A stretch of 45,183 nt of DNA, taken from the NCBI GenBank assembly GCA_020441005.1, contig JAGRNA010000023.1:1-45183 (forward strand), in the 5' to 3' direction. Shown here piece by piece: positions 1 through 8,381 of the stretch. Made by a program: the position numbers and the translations under genes. The notes under the pieces are model-generated. The model made no database searches, was not told the DNA's origin, and worked only from the letters and a program-made list of their open reading frames with translations. Position 1 is the stretch's first letter; each line of letters opens with the position of its first letter. The DNA comes from Leptospiraceae bacterium (GTDB taxonomy: Bacteria; Spirochaetota; Leptospiria; Leptospirales; Leptonemataceae).

Positions 1-394
1 GCAAAGACAACAATTGTTGTTGCTCTCGTTTGGAAAAATCTTTAAGCAGCGAGTCAAAATGCCCTTTTAGCAGGCCGGGCAGTGTTTTTTTCAAGGCGGC
101 GCCCTTGCTGCTCAAGCTGATTATTTTGAGCCGCCTGTCCTGGCTGGATGGCTGGACATTGATAAACCGGTTGCGCTCCATGCGCGCGATCATCCGGGAG
201 ATGGAAGGCGCATCTTGCAAGGTGATGTGGGCGACATCTTTTTGACTCAATATCTGGCGGTCCCAGAGGCTGGCCAATACCTGCCATTGTTCCGGACTCA
301 AGTCGTATTCTTTCAGAGCCCGGATTAATTCCCGACGAAAGAGAAGGGCGACCCGGTTGATGTTGAAGCCTAGTTGATTTGTCAGACGAAACAT
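1..394 (-). CDS. MarR-family transcriptional regulator (C-terminus cut by window edge)
   Basis: Reading the minus strand from an ATG at 394 gives an open frame of 131 residues to the window edge. The order of elements fits MarR: an N-terminal helix (MFRLTNQLGFNINRVALLFR), then a winged helix with 'LSPEQWQVLASLWD', a recognition-helix region 'DAPSISRMIARMERN' and a wing 'SSQDRRLKIISLSSKG'. MarR proteins are dimeric DNA-binding repressors, often of stress or efflux genes. It diverges from a YceI-like gene, and three TTGT-N4-ACAA boxes lie in the 125 bp between them, so it probably controls both itself and that gene. The dimerisation C-terminus lies outside the window. No ligand can be predicted. 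Confidence 0.88.
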   Translation of the reverse strand, partial: MFRLTNQLGFNINRVALLFRRELIRALKEYDLSPEQWQVLASLWDRQILSQKDVAHITLQDAPSISRMIARMERNRFINVQPSSQDRRLKIISLSSKGAALKKTLPGLLKGHFDSLLKDFSKREQQQLLSL

Positions 395-421
395 ACTGCC
401 AATTTCCCTTACGGATATTTA

Positions 422-500
422 TTGTCTGCACAAATAAAATCTTGACAAATGCCTCGCTCAAATACTTGTGTGGACAACAAAATGATTGTTTGGACAATCA
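422..500. promoter_or_regulatory. Divergent promoter region with three TTGT-N4-ACAA operator boxes
   Basis: Three copies of TTGT-N4-ACAA occur at 422-433, 466-477 and 486-497. The last extends to a perfect 7-bp inverted repeat (TGATTGT-TTGG-ACAATCA, 483-500). Boxes two and three are 20 bp apart, about two helical turns. A -35-like TTGACA (442-447, plus) and TTGTCA (448-443, minus) sit back to back between boxes one and two. Box one overlaps a possible minus-strand -10 (GACAAT). This is the expected geometry for a MarR protein repressing itself and the divergent YceI gene. Binding by this MarR is inferred. Confidence 0.6.
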
Positions 501-519
501 ATTCCAGGGGGCAGCTCAT

Positions 520-1614
520 ATGACTGTGGTGCAGAGACACAAGGCTTTAGCGATCGGGGCCATTTGTTTGATCGCTTTTTTTCAAATCAGTACCCTGGTG
601 GGTGATTTTGGCGGTCTGCCAAAGCTCCTGGTGTGGACCAAAAGGATGATCGCCGCATTGGTGCCGTTGCTGGTAAGCGTATTGATCCTTTTGCGCCGGA
701 GCGGCCTTCAGCTGGCCGGTCAGGCAGAGTCGGAATTGCTGCGCCAGAAAAAGCAGATCATGACTATCATCGCTTTGAATGGGGCCACAATTCTACTGCC
801 CTCGGCCTATACGCTGTGGTACCTGGCTGAAACTGATCAACTCGCAGCGCTATTTTGGAGTATCCAGGCAATAGAACTGGCTGCCGGGGTGCTCAATTTC
901 AGTTTATTGATCTATGGCGCGAACCTGGGACGCCGCCTGGCTTTGGAGCGCCGCAGAACGACCAGTACTCTGGCCCTGCTCATCGTCGGCATCGTGTATT
1001 TTGCAATGGCACCGGTACAACTGCAGGCCTACACCGCTTGCGCCAGCTATGAAGTCCGGAAGGATGTGGCTTTGCTGCAAACAGTCAGTGTAACTGGTAA
1101 AAATTGCGCATTGCGGCTAGAGCTGACAGAGAAAGGGGCCCAAAAGCATATTCAGGTCCGCATTCCGGTGGCAGCCTTGACGAGCGGGAATGCCAGACGT
1201 GATCGACATGTGCAGGAAATTCTGGGAGCTGAGCTGTTTTTTCAGGCCGCAGTTGCCGGGGACTTTCTGGCCAGATTGGGAACGGGTCACCTGGTGGTCG
1301 ATGGGACAATCCGTTTAAAAGGCCAAAATTACCCGATTGCCTTTCAGATGCAGCGCCAGGGAGCGAATTTGACGGGTGTCCACCAAGGTACGCTAACTGC
1401 ACTGGGGATCAAGCCTCCTGTAGCAGGACCTGGTGGTCTTATTGCTCGCGCACATGATGCACTCGTGTTGCGAGTAGTGATTCTGAATGTGTTTGCAGAT
1501 GAATACTCGCTGATTAGCAATGCTGGCCACCAGCCGGTTCCGAAAAGCTCATTGTCAGTAGAAAGCGAATCTGCAAAGCTGGCGTGTGCTAACCGAGCCG
1601 GGACCCGGAATTGA
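520..1614 (+). CDS. Membrane-anchored YceI-like domain protein
   Basis: The protein has 364 residues from ATG 520, which follows AGGGGG at 506-511. Upstream in-frame starts would run through the operator region and are rejected. The first ~170 residues hold about five hydrophobic segments. A beta-rich domain follows, with the YceI hallmark 'SGNARRDRHVQEILGA' around residues 220-235. YceI proteins form a lipocalin-like barrel that binds isoprenoid or amide lipids and are usually periplasmic. Fusion to a multi-pass membrane part is reminiscent of YceI proteins paired with cytochrome b561, but I see no heme histidine pattern. Divergence from a MarR gene suggests stress-inducible expression. Confidence 0.7.
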   Translation: MTVVQRHKALAIGAICLIAFFQISTLVGDFGGLPKLLVWTKRMIAALVPLLVSVLILLRRSGLQLAGQAESELLRQKKQIMTIIALNGATILLPSAYTLWYLAETDQLAALFWSIQAIELAAGVLNFSLLIYGANLGRRLALERRRTTSTLALLIVGIVYFAMAPVQLQAYTACASYEVRKDVALLQTVSVTGKNCALRLELTEKGAQKHIQVRIPVAALTSGNARRDRHVQEILGAELFFQAAVAGDFLARLGTGHLVVDGTIRLKGQNYPIAFQMQRQGANLTGVHQGTLTALGIKPPVAGPGGLIARAHDALVLRVVILNVFADEYSLISNAGHQPVPKSSLSVESESAKLACANRAGTRN

Positions 1615-2536
1615 ATTGATCGACTGCCAGTATCTGGGGCCGCGTATTGCCGGTGCATATCTGATCAAGGCTGCTCCGGACGAATGCGCATTTGTGGAAA
1701 ACAATACCCAACGCGCCGTGCCGCTGCTGCTGGATGCCTTGCGGCGGAATGGTTATCATCCAGAGCAAGTCCGCTATATCATTATCACTCATGTGCACCT
1801 GGACCATGCCGGCGGTACGGCAGCCTTGCTGGAACATTGTCCCAATGCAGCCGTAATCGCGCATCCCAAAGCGGCCCGGCATGTGATCGACCCGCAGCGG
1901 TTGGTCGAAAGCGCCATGCAGGTGTATGGGGTTGATAATTTTCACAAAATGTACGGTCAGATCGAGCCGGTGGACGCTCGGCGGGTGCAGACGATGGACG
2001 ATGGCGCTGCTCTGCCGCTGGGTAAAGGCGTGCTCACCTTCCTGCATACCCGCGGTCACGCGGATCATCATTTTTGTATTCATGACAGCACAGCCAATGC
2101 AATCTTTACCGGTGATTCCTTTGGAATTTGCTATCCGGATCTGCAAACCGGAGCGCGGCCCTTTCTGTTTCCATCCACGACACCGACCCAGTTTCATCCA
2201 GAGCAGGCCCGCCATAGCATTCGACGGATACTGGACAGCGGAGCAGAGCAGGCCTGCTTGACACACTTTGGCGCCCTGAGCGGCCTGTCTGGCATGGCTG
2301 ACGAACTCTTGCGCGGACTGGATGCGATGGAAGCGCTGCTGCACCGGGCGGCTGCCAGCGGCTACAGTGGTGATCCGTTAACAGCGTATTGCACGGACGG
2401 TGTGAGAGAGTGGTTTGACAAGGAGCTGGCTGCCTGTCAGATTCAGCTGACCCCAGACCAGCGCCGGCTGTTGGAGCTGGATATTGAAATCAATGCGCTG
2501 GGCATTGCCTGGGCGGCGGCAAAAATGCCGCGTTGA
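1586..2536 (+). CDS. Metallo-beta-lactamase-fold hydrolase
   Basis: The 316-residue protein carries the HxHxDH metal motif (THVHLDHAGG, H69/H71/D73/H74), a later histidine in 'TRGHADHH', an aspartate in 'FTGDSFG' and a final histidine in 'CLTHFG'. Together these are a full binuclear zinc site of the glyoxalase II/lactonase type. About 100 helical residues follow the core. The start is GTG 1586, 29 bp inside the upstream YceI-like gene, so the two are probably co-transcribed. A TTG at 1616 is the alternative start and lies just past the upstream stop. The substrate cannot be told from sequence; thioester, lactone or persulfide hydrolysis are all possible for this fold. Confidence 0.85.
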   Translation: MLTEPGPGIELIDCQYLGPRIAGAYLIKAAPDECAFVENNTQRAVPLLLDALRRNGYHPEQVRYIIITHVHLDHAGGTAALLEHCPNAAVIAHPKAARHVIDPQRLVESAMQVYGVDNFHKMYGQIEPVDARRVQTMDDGAALPLGKGVLTFLHTRGHADHHFCIHDSTANAIFTGDSFGICYPDLQTGARPFLFPSTTPTQFHPEQARHSIRRILDSGAEQACLTHFGALSGLSGMADELLRGLDAMEALLHRAAASGYSGDPLTAYCTDGVREWFDKELAACQIQLTPDQRRLLELDIEINALGIAWAAAKMPR

Positions 2537-2603
2537 GTGTGCCGTGGCGTCAGTCGAATACGGCCGGGAGGCCGGGTGGCGAAACTGCGGGGTTGATCCG
2601 GTA

Positions 2604-2665
2604 GCTGCAATCCGTTTGCAGCCAGGGACCCGATTTGCATGCTGACAGATGTCACAGGGGTGTGA
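2604..2665 (+). other. Stem-loop and short palindromes upstream of rmuC
   Basis: The 141-bp gap before rmuC contains a 7-bp stem (GCTGCAA 2604-2610, TTGCAGC 2616-2622) without a T-tract. Two overlapping hyphenated palindromes follow: TGACA-GA-TGTCA at 2643-2654 and TCACA-GGGG-TGTGA at 2652-2665. The second pair ends 12 bp before the rmuC start and could be an operator. No regulator can be named. Confidence 0.35.
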
Positions 2666-2677
2666 TAGAGTAATCGT

Positions 2678-4048
2678 ATGAGTGCAGAAATTCTGATTTT
2701 AGTAGTATTGTTGTTCACTGTCGCCAATCTCTTGCTGGGCATTTTTGTTTTGTCCCGCCTGCAGGCCGTGCGCCAGGAATCGATCGGCGAGCAGTTGAAC
2801 AATTTTCAACAGGCAATTGGCGCGAAGCTCACGCAGGAGTTTCGTCAATCCCGTGAAGAAGATCAAAATCGCAGCGCCCGCTTGCAGGCTCAGCTCGAAA
2901 GCGGTCAAAAGAACCTGCAGGATCTGATGCGGGGCAGCCAGAAAGATGCGACAGATTCGCTGGTCAAGACTGTCGGTATACTCGGCAGTCAGCTGGAACT
3001 AAATCTTAAAAAAGTTGATGAACGACTAGTCAAACTGACTGAGTCCAACGAAGCCAGTCTGGCGCAACTAAGCGATCGTATAGACCAGCGCCTGAATAAA
3101 CTGCAGGACAGCAATGAACAGAAGCTGGATCAGATGCGGGCTGTTGTCGATGAGAAGCTGCAGAGCACCCTGGAAAAGCGGTTGGGCGAATCCTTCAAAC
3201 TGGTCAGCGAACGACTGGAAGCGGTGCAACGTGGTCTTGGGGAAATGCAAAACCTGGCGACCGGTGTCGATAATCTCAAAAAGGTACTATCCAATGTCAA
3301 GGCTCGCGGCACCTGGGGGGAGGTGCAGCTGGAAGCCCTGCTCTCTGAGGTGTTGACGCCCGACCAATTCGACCGAAACGTAAAAACCATCAGCGGCTCC
3401 AATGATTTTGTCGAGTTTGCGATCAAGCTGCCCGGGCCGGGCGCGGATGCGCAAAGACCGGTCTGGCTGCCGATTGATGCCAAGTTTCCGCAGGAGGATT
3501 ATACCCGTCTGCTGGAGGCTTCGGAATTGGGCGATGATGAAGGCGTGCGGACGCATCACAAGAAGCTGATCGGCAGTATTCGGCAATTCGCCAAAGACAT
3601 TGCCACCAAGTATGTAGCCCCGCCGGCCACAACCGACTTTGCTATATTGTTCCTGCCGACCGAGGGCTTGTATGCGGAAGTGCTGCGTGAACCGGGCCTG
3701 GTGGAAGAGCTGCAGCAAAAGTACCGCGTGGTGCTAGCCGGTCCGACCAGCCTGGCGGCCATACTGAACAGCTTGCGAATGGGCTTTCGCACCCTGGCCA
3801 TTGAAAAGCGCTCCAGTGAGGTATGGCAAACCCTGGCCCAGGTCAAGCTGGAGTTTGGCAAATTTGGCGATGTGCTCCTGAAGGTCAAAAAGCAGCTTGA
3901 TACCGCCTCGCGTTCCATCGATGAAACCGGTCGTCGCAGCCGGGCGATTGAAAAGTCGCTGCGTGCGGTCGAAGAGCTGCCCGAGTCCAATACAGAATTG
4001 TTGCCGGGCCTGAACGCCAGTCTGGAGCTGGAGAGCGAGGGTGACTGA
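2678..4048 (+). CDS. rmuC: RmuC-family DNA recombination protein
   Basis: The protein has 456 residues, usual for RmuC. An N-terminal membrane segment (about residues 3-27) is followed by a long coiled-coil rich in Q, E and K (about 30-190). Then comes the conserved RmuC core with 'ARGTWGEVQLEALL', 'VWLPIDAKFPQEDY' and 'LFLPTEGLYAEVL'. The core resembles a restriction-endonuclease-like fold, and RmuC limits recombination at inverted repeats in E. coli; its exact reaction is not settled. The stop overlaps the start of the next gene by 8 bp, so the two are translationally linked. Start ATG 2678 is the only good one before the membrane helix. Confidence 0.93.
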   Translation: MSAEILILVVLLFTVANLLLGIFVLSRLQAVRQESIGEQLNNFQQAIGAKLTQEFRQSREEDQNRSARLQAQLESGQKNLQDLMRGSQKDATDSLVKTVGILGSQLELNLKKVDERLVKLTESNEASLAQLSDRIDQRLNKLQDSNEQKLDQMRAVVDEKLQSTLEKRLGESFKLVSERLEAVQRGLGEMQNLATGVDNLKKVLSNVKARGTWGEVQLEALLSEVLTPDQFDRNVKTISGSNDFVEFAIKLPGPGADAQRPVWLPIDAKFPQEDYTRLLEASELGDDEGVRTHHKKLIGSIRQFAKDIATKYVAPPATTDFAILFLPTEGLYAEVLREPGLVEELQQKYRVVLAGPTSLAAILNSLRMGFRTLAIEKRSSEVWQTLAQVKLEFGKFGDVLLKVKKQLDTASRSIDETGRRSRAIEKSLRAVEELPESNTELLPGLNASLELESEGD

Positions 4049-4511
4049 TTCTGGTCGGACCCCGGTCTTCGTTTATGGAACTCTGATGCGCGGCTTTGAG
4101 CTCCATGACGCTCTGCGGAACCAATGCGCTTGCGGGTCGGCTCGTTTAGCGGGCTATGATCTATACGATATGGGCGAGTGGCCGGCGATCGTGCCGGGCA
4201 CGGGCACGGTTTATGGGGAGTTGTACCAGGTGGATGAGCGCTGCCTGGTCCACCTGCATGAATTAGAGGATTATCGCCCTGATCGACCGACCGAGTCCTT
4301 GTATGTGTTACAGCCCTGCGTGATTGAGATTGGGCCGCCCGTTGACGCCGGACCGTCGACATCGACCCGGCGCGGATCGCACTGGCTCGCAGAAGGCCAG
4401 CCAGCCGGCGGTGGAGTCGCCGCCTGGACCTACGTGTACAATCAGAATCTGGCGGGGGCCCCAAAAATCAATTCCGGAAATTATCGCCAATATTGTCAGA
4501 TTAGCTCTTGA
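4041..4511 (+). CDS. Gamma-glutamylcyclotransferase-fold (GGCT-like) protein
   Basis: This 156-residue protein starts at GTG 4041, inside the end of rmuC. The GGCT nucleotide-like loop 'VFVYGTLMRG' opens the protein. The acidic catalytic position is present in 'HELEDYRPD', and the C-terminal strand 'AAWTYVYNQ' followed by 'INSGNYRQY' is typical. GGCT proteins release 5-oxoproline from gamma-glutamyl amino acids or gamma-glutamylamines; many bacterial members have no proven substrate. A glycine/serine-rich insertion (about residues 96-130) is longer than in small family members. The coding overlap with rmuC suggests a shared transcript rather than a shared function. Confidence 0.82.
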   Translation: MTDSGRTPVFVYGTLMRGFELHDALRNQCACGSARLAGYDLYDMGEWPAIVPGTGTVYGELYQVDERCLVHLHELEDYRPDRPTESLYVLQPCVIEIGPPVDAGPSTSTRRGSHWLAEGQPAGGGVAAWTYVYNQNLAGAPKINSGNYRQYCQISS

Positions 4512-4532
4512 CAGGGGGCCCTGGAGTCGCTC

Positions 4533-5099
4533 TTGTCTTTGGAGGCGATGAGTCCGGCATTATCAGACCCAGACTTCGACAAGCAACTTCGGGAAACTAA
4601 AGAAGTTGTGTATCGCTACCTGCTCAAGCGTACGCGCGATCCGGACCTGGCGCAGGACCTGGCGCAGGACGCCCTGCTGCGAGCGCACAAGTTCCGCCAG
4701 AAATATGACACCGACAAGGGAGCTTTTCACGCCTGGCTGTTTCGCATTGCCCATAATGTGCATCTCACCTGGATTCAAAAGCAGCAGCGGCAAGGCGATC
4801 AATCGTCCCTGGATAACGAACAGGAAAACTACATTGCGGCCGATGAGCCGGATATCAGCGAGACCGTAGAGCAAAAAATCCTTTATCAGTCGATAAAAAA
4901 GGCCATCGCTTGTCTACCTGAACCGGAACGCACTGTAATCTATAATAAGGAGATTAAAGGCCAGAAATTAGCCGACACTGCCCGGGAACTGGATGTATCC
5001 ATACGCACAGTCAGTCGACGCTTGTTATCCGGCTATGACATTTTACGCAAGGCATTGCTGGAGCAGGGGATCGCCCCGGAAGGCTTTGTCGAAAGTTGA
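4533..5099 (+). CDS. ECF-type RNA polymerase sigma factor
   Basis: The 188-residue protein shows sigma-70 region 2 (about residues 20-85: 'RDPDLAQDLAQDALLRAHKF', 'AFHAWLFRIAHNVHLTWI') and region 4 (about 125-175: 'LPEPERTVIYNKEIKG', helix-turn-helix 'LADTARELDVSIRTVSRRL'). Regions 1 and 3 are missing, as in ECF factors. Start TTG 4533 is preceded by GGAG at 4523-4526 at good spacing. ATG 4548 is the alternative but has GGAGG only 2 bp away. The gene directly downstream is a FecR-domain membrane protein, the usual anti-sigma partner, so this factor is probably held at the membrane until a signal arrives. Confidence 0.9.
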   Translation: MSLEAMSPALSDPDFDKQLRETKEVVYRYLLKRTRDPDLAQDLAQDALLRAHKFRQKYDTDKGAFHAWLFRIAHNVHLTWIQKQQRQGDQSSLDNEQENYIAADEPDISETVEQKILYQSIKKAIACLPEPERTVIYNKEIKGQKLADTARELDVSIRTVSRRLLSGYDILRKALLEQGIAPEGFVES

Positions 5100-5119
5100 C
5101 TTGATGGAATTCTGATCCA

Positions 5120-6589
5120 ATGACGAGCGCGTCCAAAAGAGATTTGCCGGAGCTGTCCGCCGCGGAACTGGAGTTCGAAGAACTCATGGCGGCCCTGTTG
5201 AGCCGCGAGCTTTCAGCGGATCAAAAAGCGCGTCTGACCCTGCTGGTTAATAATTCCAAAGAGTACCGGCGGCGTTATCGGGAGTACGTGGCCCTGCATA
5301 AATTCCTGCGTAAGGTCAACAAAGGCGCCTTGCAAAAGGCCTTTCTGGCTGGCGCACAGAATGCAGCGCCGCCGGCCGACCTGAGTCCCGCCAAAGACAA
5401 GGCCTCCGATCTAGCCGTCATTCCGCTCTATCGCAAGGCCTGGTTTCAAACCAGCGTGGCCCTGGCGGCCAGCGTGCTGATTGTCATTACCGTGCTGCTC
5501 TTCGGCAACGTATTGCCAGAGGCTGAGCCCACCACACCGGAAACCAGACTACTCAGCTTTCCGCATCGCAATTGCAGCGGTGCCGGCGGGCAGGGTCTCA
5601 AAGCGGGGGACGCTTTGGGCGACAGTCTTTCCAGCGGGGCGGACTCTTTTTGCGATGCCCAGATTGATTCCGGTGGTGCCCGGGTGGCGGTGCGATTGAT
5701 GCCGGAGTCGCGCATCGACATGGAACGCATCGAAGGCGAGCTGTACCTGCATTTGCGTAAGGGCCAGCTGTTCCTGGATGCCAACAAGCAGGCCGATCAG
5801 GCCGTCCATGTTCGATCCGGGCCGCATATGGTCACCGTGCTGGGGACCCGCTTTATGGTTCGCCGCCCGGATAGCAATACGATCCAGCTTGACTTGCTGG
5901 AGGGCAAGGCCCAGGTCAAATCCGCCGCCTGGCTACGGCTTGAATACTTAAAAGGTGATTTGCCCGCGGATCAGGCCGCAGCGCTGGAAAAGGAGATGCC
6001 AGGCTTATTCCAGGCTGAGTTACAGGTGATTGAAGATTCTCGCAGCATAACCGTGCGCCAGGATCCGCTCATCGCTCGAGCGCAAGCGCTAGAGCTGGCG
6101 CGCCTGAATCAGGCTCTCAAACAGGAGCGCGACCAGGGTCTGGCCCGTAAACTGGCAGCCGGTAGTGCGGAAATGCAGACTGGTCTGTTCCATCGTCTAG
6201 CCCAATCGCTGACCAATCAGACCGGGCAGACTGACTGGCTCAAGGAAGTGCCGTTCAAGAGCGACAGCAGGGAATTGTCGACTCGTGATCGTTTGCTTTT
6301 GGAACGCAGACTGCGCGGATTAAATATTATTCCGGCCACAGAACTGGAAAGCCCCGGGCAAATAAAGGCAATCCAGCAAAAGATTGGCGAACTGGATATA
6401 AAAGCTATATTGGAAGAGCAATCAAAACAGAAGTTGCCCGAGCTGGTGTATCGCATTCATTTAAAAGATGGTCAGGTGTTGACCGGCATGGTCGTGCAAC
6501 AAGGCGGTCAGTACCGTTTGTTGACTGCCAAAGGAGATGTGCTGGTGCCACGCTCACAAGTTGAAAACCTGGAGATCGTCTTCGAATAG
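5120..6589 (+). CDS. FecR-domain membrane protein, probable anti-sigma factor
   Basis: This protein has 489 residues. A soluble N-terminus (1-~108) with 'LMAALLSRELSADQKARL' resembles anti-sigma zinc-finger-like helices without cysteines. A single membrane helix follows (about 112-131), then a FecR domain (about 150-270) ending in the hallmark 'VTVLGTRFMVRR' and 'LDLLEGKAQV'. A helical region follows, then a C-terminal strand-rich motif 'YRIHLKDGQVLTGMVVQQGG' (about 445-489). The topology fits an inner-membrane protein that binds sigma inside and senses outside. It follows the sigma gene by 20 bp. The C-terminal motif resembles one in the next gene's product. Two cysteines (in 'HRNCSG' and 'SFCDAQ') lie in the periplasmic part. 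Confidence 0.82.
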   Translation: MTSASKRDLPELSAAELEFEELMAALLSRELSADQKARLTLLVNNSKEYRRRYREYVALHKFLRKVNKGALQKAFLAGAQNAAPPADLSPAKDKASDLAVIPLYRKAWFQTSVALAASVLIVITVLLFGNVLPEAEPTTPETRLLSFPHRNCSGAGGQGLKAGDALGDSLSSGADSFCDAQIDSGGARVAVRLMPESRIDMERIEGELYLHLRKGQLFLDANKQADQAVHVRSGPHMVTVLGTRFMVRRPDSNTIQLDLLEGKAQVKSAAWLRLEYLKGDLPADQAAALEKEMPGLFQAELQVIEDSRSITVRQDPLIARAQALELARLNQALKQERDQGLARKLAAGSAEMQTGLFHRLAQSLTNQTGQTDWLKEVPFKSDSRELSTRDRLLLERRLRGLNIIPATELESPGQIKAIQQKIGELDIKAILEEQSKQKLPELVYRIHLKDGQVLTGMVVQQGGQYRLLTAKGDVLVPRSQVENLEIVFE

Positions 6590-6651
6590 GAAGCACGACG
6601 GATCCATTCAGCGCCGGCATTGCACCCCACAGCCTGGCGGGAGTTCATGAT

Positions 6652-7575
6652 ATGATGCATCAATTCAAGAAAGCTTTGCAAATTGGCCCGGCTGTGCTGG
6701 CGCTGTTGATCAGCTTGCCCCTCGGCCTGGGTTGGCCCGGTCAGGTCCTGCGAGCGGATACGGTGCGTCTGCGGAGTGGCAAGGTCTACGCCAATGTAAA
6801 GACAAATGTGCGCAAGGGCCGAATCACGGTGGTTTTTGCCAACGGGCGTCAGTTAAACCTGGCTGCAGCCAGTGTGAAGGGGATTGTGCCCGGGCCGGTC
6901 AACTGGCCCAAAAAAGAGGCGCCGGCAACCACAAACACTGTGACCGATAGCCGAACTGCAAGCGACCCGTCGGAGGACCAAAAAGCCATGGCACATGATG
7001 TCTGGACCGATCCCTGGAGCCTGGCGGCCCAGGGCCTGGTGCCGGGCTACAGCGGTTTGTTTCAGAATCCGGAAACGACGGACTGGGCCTGGACCTTCAG
7101 TATTCTAGAAATCGTGACCCTGGCCAATGCAGTCTATTGGAGTCAGGGGCCGGGCCCCGCGTTACAGGATGAAAACCTGCCCTGGCTGGTATTTCTATCC
7201 ATGAAGATCGCCCCGCCGGGTCAACCACCGGTGCCGCTGGACCGACTGGGCCCTGTGAATCTTGAAGCGCTGGCCGGGATGTATCTGTGGGTCGGCAGTC
7301 AAAACCAGGTCAAGGGACCGAATGGCTCCTTCATGGATGCTGGTCAATTGCAGCGCAATCGCAACAACTCCTACGCGCTATTGGCCACTGTGCTGATCAG
7401 TGATGCCGTGCTTTCCTGGCTCTGGGGTGCGCCCGCGACAACGGCGCGGCGCGCGGGTGACTCGCGGTGGGCGCTCACCGTTCAGCCGGAATTTGAAGAG
7501 GGTGTGTTTCTGGCTACGCAGCATGCTCCCGGCCCGGAATGGCTGAGCCGGGCTGCCTGGCAGTCGTACTTTTGA
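6652..7575 (+). CDS. Secreted protein with small beta-barrel-like motif, unknown function
   Basis: The 307-residue product opens with a long signal peptide (hydrophobic 'AVLALLISLPLGLGWPG', likely cleavage near residue 36, 'LRAD'). The next ~45 residues have the strand pattern 'TVRLRSGKVYANVKTNVRKG' and 'NGRQLNLAAASVKGI', which looks like an Sm/SH3-like barrel of the type seen at the end of the FecR protein next door. A proline-rich linker and a 200-residue region of unknown fold follow. GGGAG at 6639-6643 supports start 6652 (or ATG 6655). Its position suggests it belongs to the sigma/anti-sigma module, as a target or sensor. I do not recognise a named family. Confidence 0.6.
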   Translation: MMHQFKKALQIGPAVLALLISLPLGLGWPGQVLRADTVRLRSGKVYANVKTNVRKGRITVVFANGRQLNLAAASVKGIVPGPVNWPKKEAPATTNTVTDSRTASDPSEDQKAMAHDVWTDPWSLAAQGLVPGYSGLFQNPETTDWAWTFSILEIVTLANAVYWSQGPGPALQDENLPWLVFLSMKIAPPGQPPVPLDRLGPVNLEALAGMYLWVGSQNQVKGPNGSFMDAGQLQRNRNNSYALLATVLISDAVLSWLWGAPATTARRAGDSRWALTVQPEFEEGVFLATQHAPGPEWLSRAAWQSYF

Positions 7576-8333
7576 AAACCGAAGTCGAACTCGCCCCGGA
7601 CGCCGCACCAGCTTTCCAGAGCGGGTTTCAGCGCGCGCTGTTTGATGAGATGAGTACTACCTATGGTCTGGTGAATTTGCTGGCCTCCTTTGGTTTTGCC
7701 TGGTGGTGGCGCTATCAAAGCGTGCGGGCTCTGGCAGTGCAACCGGGTCAACGGGTACTTGACTTGATGTGCGGTATGGGCGAATGCTTTGGATTCATTG
7801 CCCAAAAACTGGGCCATGGCGCGCTGCACGGTCTGGATTTTGCGCCCCAAATGATTGCCCGTGCGCAGAAACGGGCCCTGGCGCTCGGCCGTACGGCCAA
7901 TCCGGCCCGCGAGGTGACTGTCCGCTTGCAGGATGTTTTTCAAATCGCTTACGATGCGGGCTGGGGTAATTATGACCGACTGCATTGCGCCTTTGGCCTG
8001 AAAACCCTGGCCCGGGACCAAAAGCGCCGTGTTCCGGATCTGCTTTGCCGTTTACTGCGACCAGGCGGCCGTTTCAGCTTTGTTGAGATCGCAGTGCCCC
8101 GCTCGGCCTTTTTGCGCGTACCCTACCTCATCTATCTACGTTATCTAATTCCGGTGATCGGACGGCTATTGATGGGGAATCCACAAAACTATCGCATGCT
8201 GGCCTTGTATACCACCGATTTTGGCGCTGGCAGTGATCTCATCTCACACTGGCAGGCCGATGTGCGTCTGCAGGTTCGCACGCGACCCCTCTGCGGTGGT
8301 TGTGCCTGTTTAATCTATGGTCAGGTTCTATAA
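7539..8333 (+). CDS. UbiE/MenG-like class I methyltransferase
   Basis: The 264-residue protein has methyltransferase motif I 'VLDLMCGMGE', an acidic motif II region ('LHGLDFAPQMIARAQKRA'), 'DRLHCAFGLKTL' and the post-motif 'LLRPGGRFSFVEIAVP'. The N-terminal 'FDEMSTTYGLVNLL' matches the UbiE start 'FDxxAxxYDxxN'. UbiE/MenG enzymes methylate demethylmenaquinone or demethoxyubiquinol using S-adenosylmethionine. The frame opens at ATG 7539 inside the preceding gene; TTG 7572, overlapping that gene's stop by 4 bp, would give 253 residues and may be the true start. Some core residues differ from textbook UbiE, so a quinone-like substrate is likely but not certain. Confidence 0.75.
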   Translation: MAEPGCLAVVLLKTEVELAPDAAPAFQSGFQRALFDEMSTTYGLVNLLASFGFAWWWRYQSVRALAVQPGQRVLDLMCGMGECFGFIAQKLGHGALHGLDFAPQMIARAQKRALALGRTANPAREVTVRLQDVFQIAYDAGWGNYDRLHCAFGLKTLARDQKRRVPDLLCRLLRPGGRFSFVEIAVPRSAFLRVPYLIYLRYLIPVIGRLLMGNPQNYRMLALYTTDFGAGSDLISHWQADVRLQVRTRPLCGGCACLIYGQVL

Positions 8334-8342
8334 ATGACGTCT

Positions 8343-8381
8343 GCTGTATGTTCTGCTACAGCCAACGGCTGAGCAGCTCAG
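8343..8381 (+). other. Two adjacent stem-loops after the UbiE-like gene
   Basis: GCTGTA (8343-8348) pairs with TACAGC (8357-8362). Directly after, CTGAG (8369-8373) pairs with CTCAG (8377-8381). They lie 10 bp past the stop of the methyltransferase, in the 225-bp gap before rpiA. There is no T-tract, so this is a weak candidate for a transcript end. The rest of the gap shows no clear promoter. Confidence 0.3.

Noticed and set aside
379..519. Longer N-terminus for the YceI-like protein
   Set aside because: It would translate the operator region and overlap the MarR start; ATG 520 has a proper ribosome site.
3556..4464. 302-codon minus-strand frame across rmuC and the GGCT-like gene
   Set aside because: Low-complexity arginine/serine-rich translation, antisense to two clear genes.
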